64,000 nucleotides of DNA from CAXSBR01 sp964252015 (GTDB lineage: Bacteria > Actinomycetota > Actinomycetes > Mycobacteriales > Jatrophihabitantaceae). Position 1 is the first letter of the stretch. Each line of letters starts with the position of its first letter. Below are positions 62,759 through 64,000 of the stretch, piece after piece. The notes beneath the pieces are model-generated. The model was not told the origin of the DNA. It was given only the letters and a program-made list of their open reading frames with translations, and searched no databases. The position numbers and the translations under genes are program-made. Where the stretch lies: contig CAXULW010000003.1 in assembly GCA_964252015.1 (NCBI GenBank), positions 141,903 through 205,902 of the forward strand, written 5' to 3'.

Positions 62759-63556
62759 TTAGTAGTGGATCGCGCCGCGGGCGCCGCCCCCAGCGGCGAT
62801 GGCGTCGCCAGTGATCGCGACGCTGCGCGGTGAGGCCAGGAACGCGACGACATCGGCCACCTCGCCCGCGGTGACCAACCGGCCGGTGCTGATATTTGCG
62901 GCCAGGCCCGCCCGCGCGTCGGCCGGGCTGATCCCGCGGGTCGCGGCCAGGTCAGCTATCAGGGCCGGGGTGCGCTCGGTGACGGTCATGCCCGGGTGCA
63001 CCACGCTCACGTTGATTCCGGCCGGTCCGAGCTCGTCGGCCAGGTTCTTCGTCATCGCCGCGACGGCGACGTTGCGGATCGACCCGACGATGGAGCCGGT
63101 CTGCCGCGCGGCCAGCCCGCTGATGTTGATGATCCGTCCCCAGCCCTGCGCGATCATGTGCGGGGCCACCGCTCGGGCGCACCGCAGATATCCCAGCACC
63201 TTGGTCTCGACCTCGACCCGTACGTCGTCATCACCCAGGTCGAGCAGCCCCCGGGGCGGGCTCGACCCGCCCGGTCGGGCCGCCGCGTTGACCAGAATGT
63301 CGACACCGCCGAGTTCAGCTACCGTGCGGGCGACCATCGCCCGTACCGCGGCGTCGTCGGTCGTGTCCGCGGCGATCGCCAGCACCCGCCGACCAGGACC
63401 GGAAAGCCGCGTCGCCGCCGCGTCCAGCGCAGCCTCGTCACGCGCCACCAGCGCGACATCCGCGCCCTCGGCCGTGAGGGCTGCCGCGACCGCGAACCCG
63501 ATACCGCGGCTGGCGCCGGTGACGATCGCCCGCTTGCCGGCCAGTTGGAGATCCAT
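62759..63556 (-). CDS. Short-chain dehydrogenase/reductase lacking the YxxxK pair
   Basis: A product of 265 residues from the ATG 63556. The Rossmann start is IVTGASRGIGFAVAAALTAE (TGxxxGxG) and NAA motif is ILVNAAARPGG. Near NISGLAARQTGSIVGSIRNV the Ser is present but the Tyr-xxx-Lys pair is replaced, reading SIRNVAVAAMTK, so classical SDR proton transfer is not possible. HPGMTVTERTPAL and ITGDAIAAGGG complete the fold. A class of actinobacterial SDRs shares this change; they may catalyse another reaction or be binding proteins. Confidence 0.88.
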   Translation of the reverse strand: MDLQLAGKRAIVTGASRGIGFAVAAALTAEGADVALVARDEAALDAAATRLSGPGRRVLAIAADTTDDAAVRAMVARTVAELGGVDILVNAAARPGGSSPPRGLLDLGDDDVRVEVETKVLGYLRCARAVAPHMIAQGWGRIINISGLAARQTGSIVGSIRNVAVAAMTKNLADELGPAGINVSVVHPGMTVTERTPALIADLAATRGISPADARAGLAANISTGRLVTAGEVADVVAFLASPRSVAITGDAIAAGGGARGAIHY

Positions 63557-64000
63557 GTCGATCCGCCCGATCTCCTTCACTTTACGATGCCCGCGCCGAC
63601 AGGTGATGCAATCCCACCGCCCCGGCCCCAAAACGCTGCGAATGTAGCTCGGGACGGCGAGCCCGCGTTGACCAGGGCGCGTTCGCTACATGTCGGAAGA
63701 AGCGCAACGCGGATCTTGCGGGACCCTGCCCAGGGATTTGAAAGTCTCCACGCCAGTATTGGTCGCACACCGCCGCATCGAGCCGGCGTCGCTGCTGTGA
63801 CGACTTCGCTGTCCTGTCCCAAGCAATCTGGACCACGGAGGCCCGGAATCACGGGGGTGGTTCAGGTTTGCGGGACGGTCTGGCGGCTTGATCGGTCCCA
63901 ACTTGGTGGACCAACTCGATTTGCGGCGTGATCGGGTTCGTGGCGTGCGGAGTCGGGCGGGGCCAGGGTTTCGGGGAGCTGCCAGGGGCTGTCGGGTGGT
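63557..64000. other. Window end: intergenic, with possible partial minus-strand gene
   Basis: No complete gene. A minus-strand frame enters from the right edge and stops at 63862-63864; its readable end (SPWQLPETLAPPDS, PSWDRSSRQTVPQT) is protein-like but only about 45 codons long. It may be the C terminus of a gene starting outside the window. The rest of the segment shows nothing further. Confidence 0.3.

Noticed and set aside
62799..63647. Plus-strand frame of 282 codons opposite the SDR gene
   Set aside because: Ala/Ser/Arg/Pro-rich antisense frame; the SDR on the minus strand has clear Rossmann motifs.
1..64000. CRISPR array, rRNA genes or a plasmid replication origin
   Set aside because: No regularly spaced repeats, rRNA-like sequence, iteron cluster or replication initiator gene was seen.

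Overview
The window is high-G+C DNA from an actinomycete. This rests on an F420-type pyridoxamine-phosphate-oxidase-fold gene, a decayed mycothiol-dependent isomerase-family gene, SCO6880-type type IV secretion genes, actinobacterial-style Tad pilus genes and frequent GTG starts. The genus cannot be told from the sequence. No rRNA, convincing tRNA or CRISPR array was seen.

Left part (about 1.9-17.0 kb, all minus strand): a tightly overlapping operon of conjugation / type IV secretion genes. Read 5' to 3' (from 17.0 kb downwards) it holds a helix-turn-helix-type protein, small proteins, an ATPase-like protein with a lysine-less P-loop, a small two-helix membrane protein, a membrane-anchored protein, a TrbL/VirB6-like multi-spanning protein, a secreted TIM-barrel glycoside-hydrolase-like protein, an SCO6880/PrgI-type membrane protein, a VirB4-like ATPase, an NlpC/P60 wall hydrolase, a short membrane protein, two unknowns and a TraG/VirD4-like coupling ATPase. 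No relaxase was recognised.

Middle (17.5-28.4 kb): a complete sugar uptake and catabolism regulon. It has an ABC importer (lipoprotein, double ATPase, permease), a phosphohexulose-isomerase-like SIS protein, a GntR/UTRA repressor, a class II aldolase and three FGGY carbohydrate kinases. Copies of the palindrome CTGTACGTACAG lie in front of both divergent arms.

Next (28.6-41.5 kb, minus strand): a Tad/Flp pilus locus. It has a prepilin peptidase, TadE/TadG-like pseudopilins, a Flp-like pilin, TadC, TadB, TadA, CpaE-like and CpaB-like proteins, a secreted protein, a lipoprotein and a LysM protein whose C-terminal BTAD half is in another frame. It is followed by a plus-strand excisionase and tyrosine integrase (41.9-43.3 kb). 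The simplest reading is one integrative element of roughly 1.9-43.3 kb carrying a sugar regulon between its secretion and pilus modules. Four of its genes are interrupted by apparent single-base frameshifts.

Right part (43.3-62 kb): a mosaic accessory region. Intact genes include a cupin, a spermidine-synthase-like protein, an endonuclease/exonuclease/phosphatase-fold protein with altered catalytic residues, a SUKH-like protein, a DUF4365-TPR-PIN protein of about 1250 residues, an IS110-family element, several small membrane proteins and a NACHT-type STAND NTPase. Between them are remnants of a DUF3883 protein, a mycothiol-dependent isomerase and a tyrosine recombinase, plus a non-coding segment with a three-tier hairpin. 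The last 1.7 kb returns to housekeeping-style genes (F420-type oxidoreductase, SDR).

The most promising candidates for something undescribed are the DUF4365-TPR-PIN protein with its structured downstream RNA-like segment, the NACHT protein, and the coupling of type IV secretion, a Tad pilus and a sugar-catabolic cargo in one element. All functional statements are from reading motifs by eye; no database search was run.
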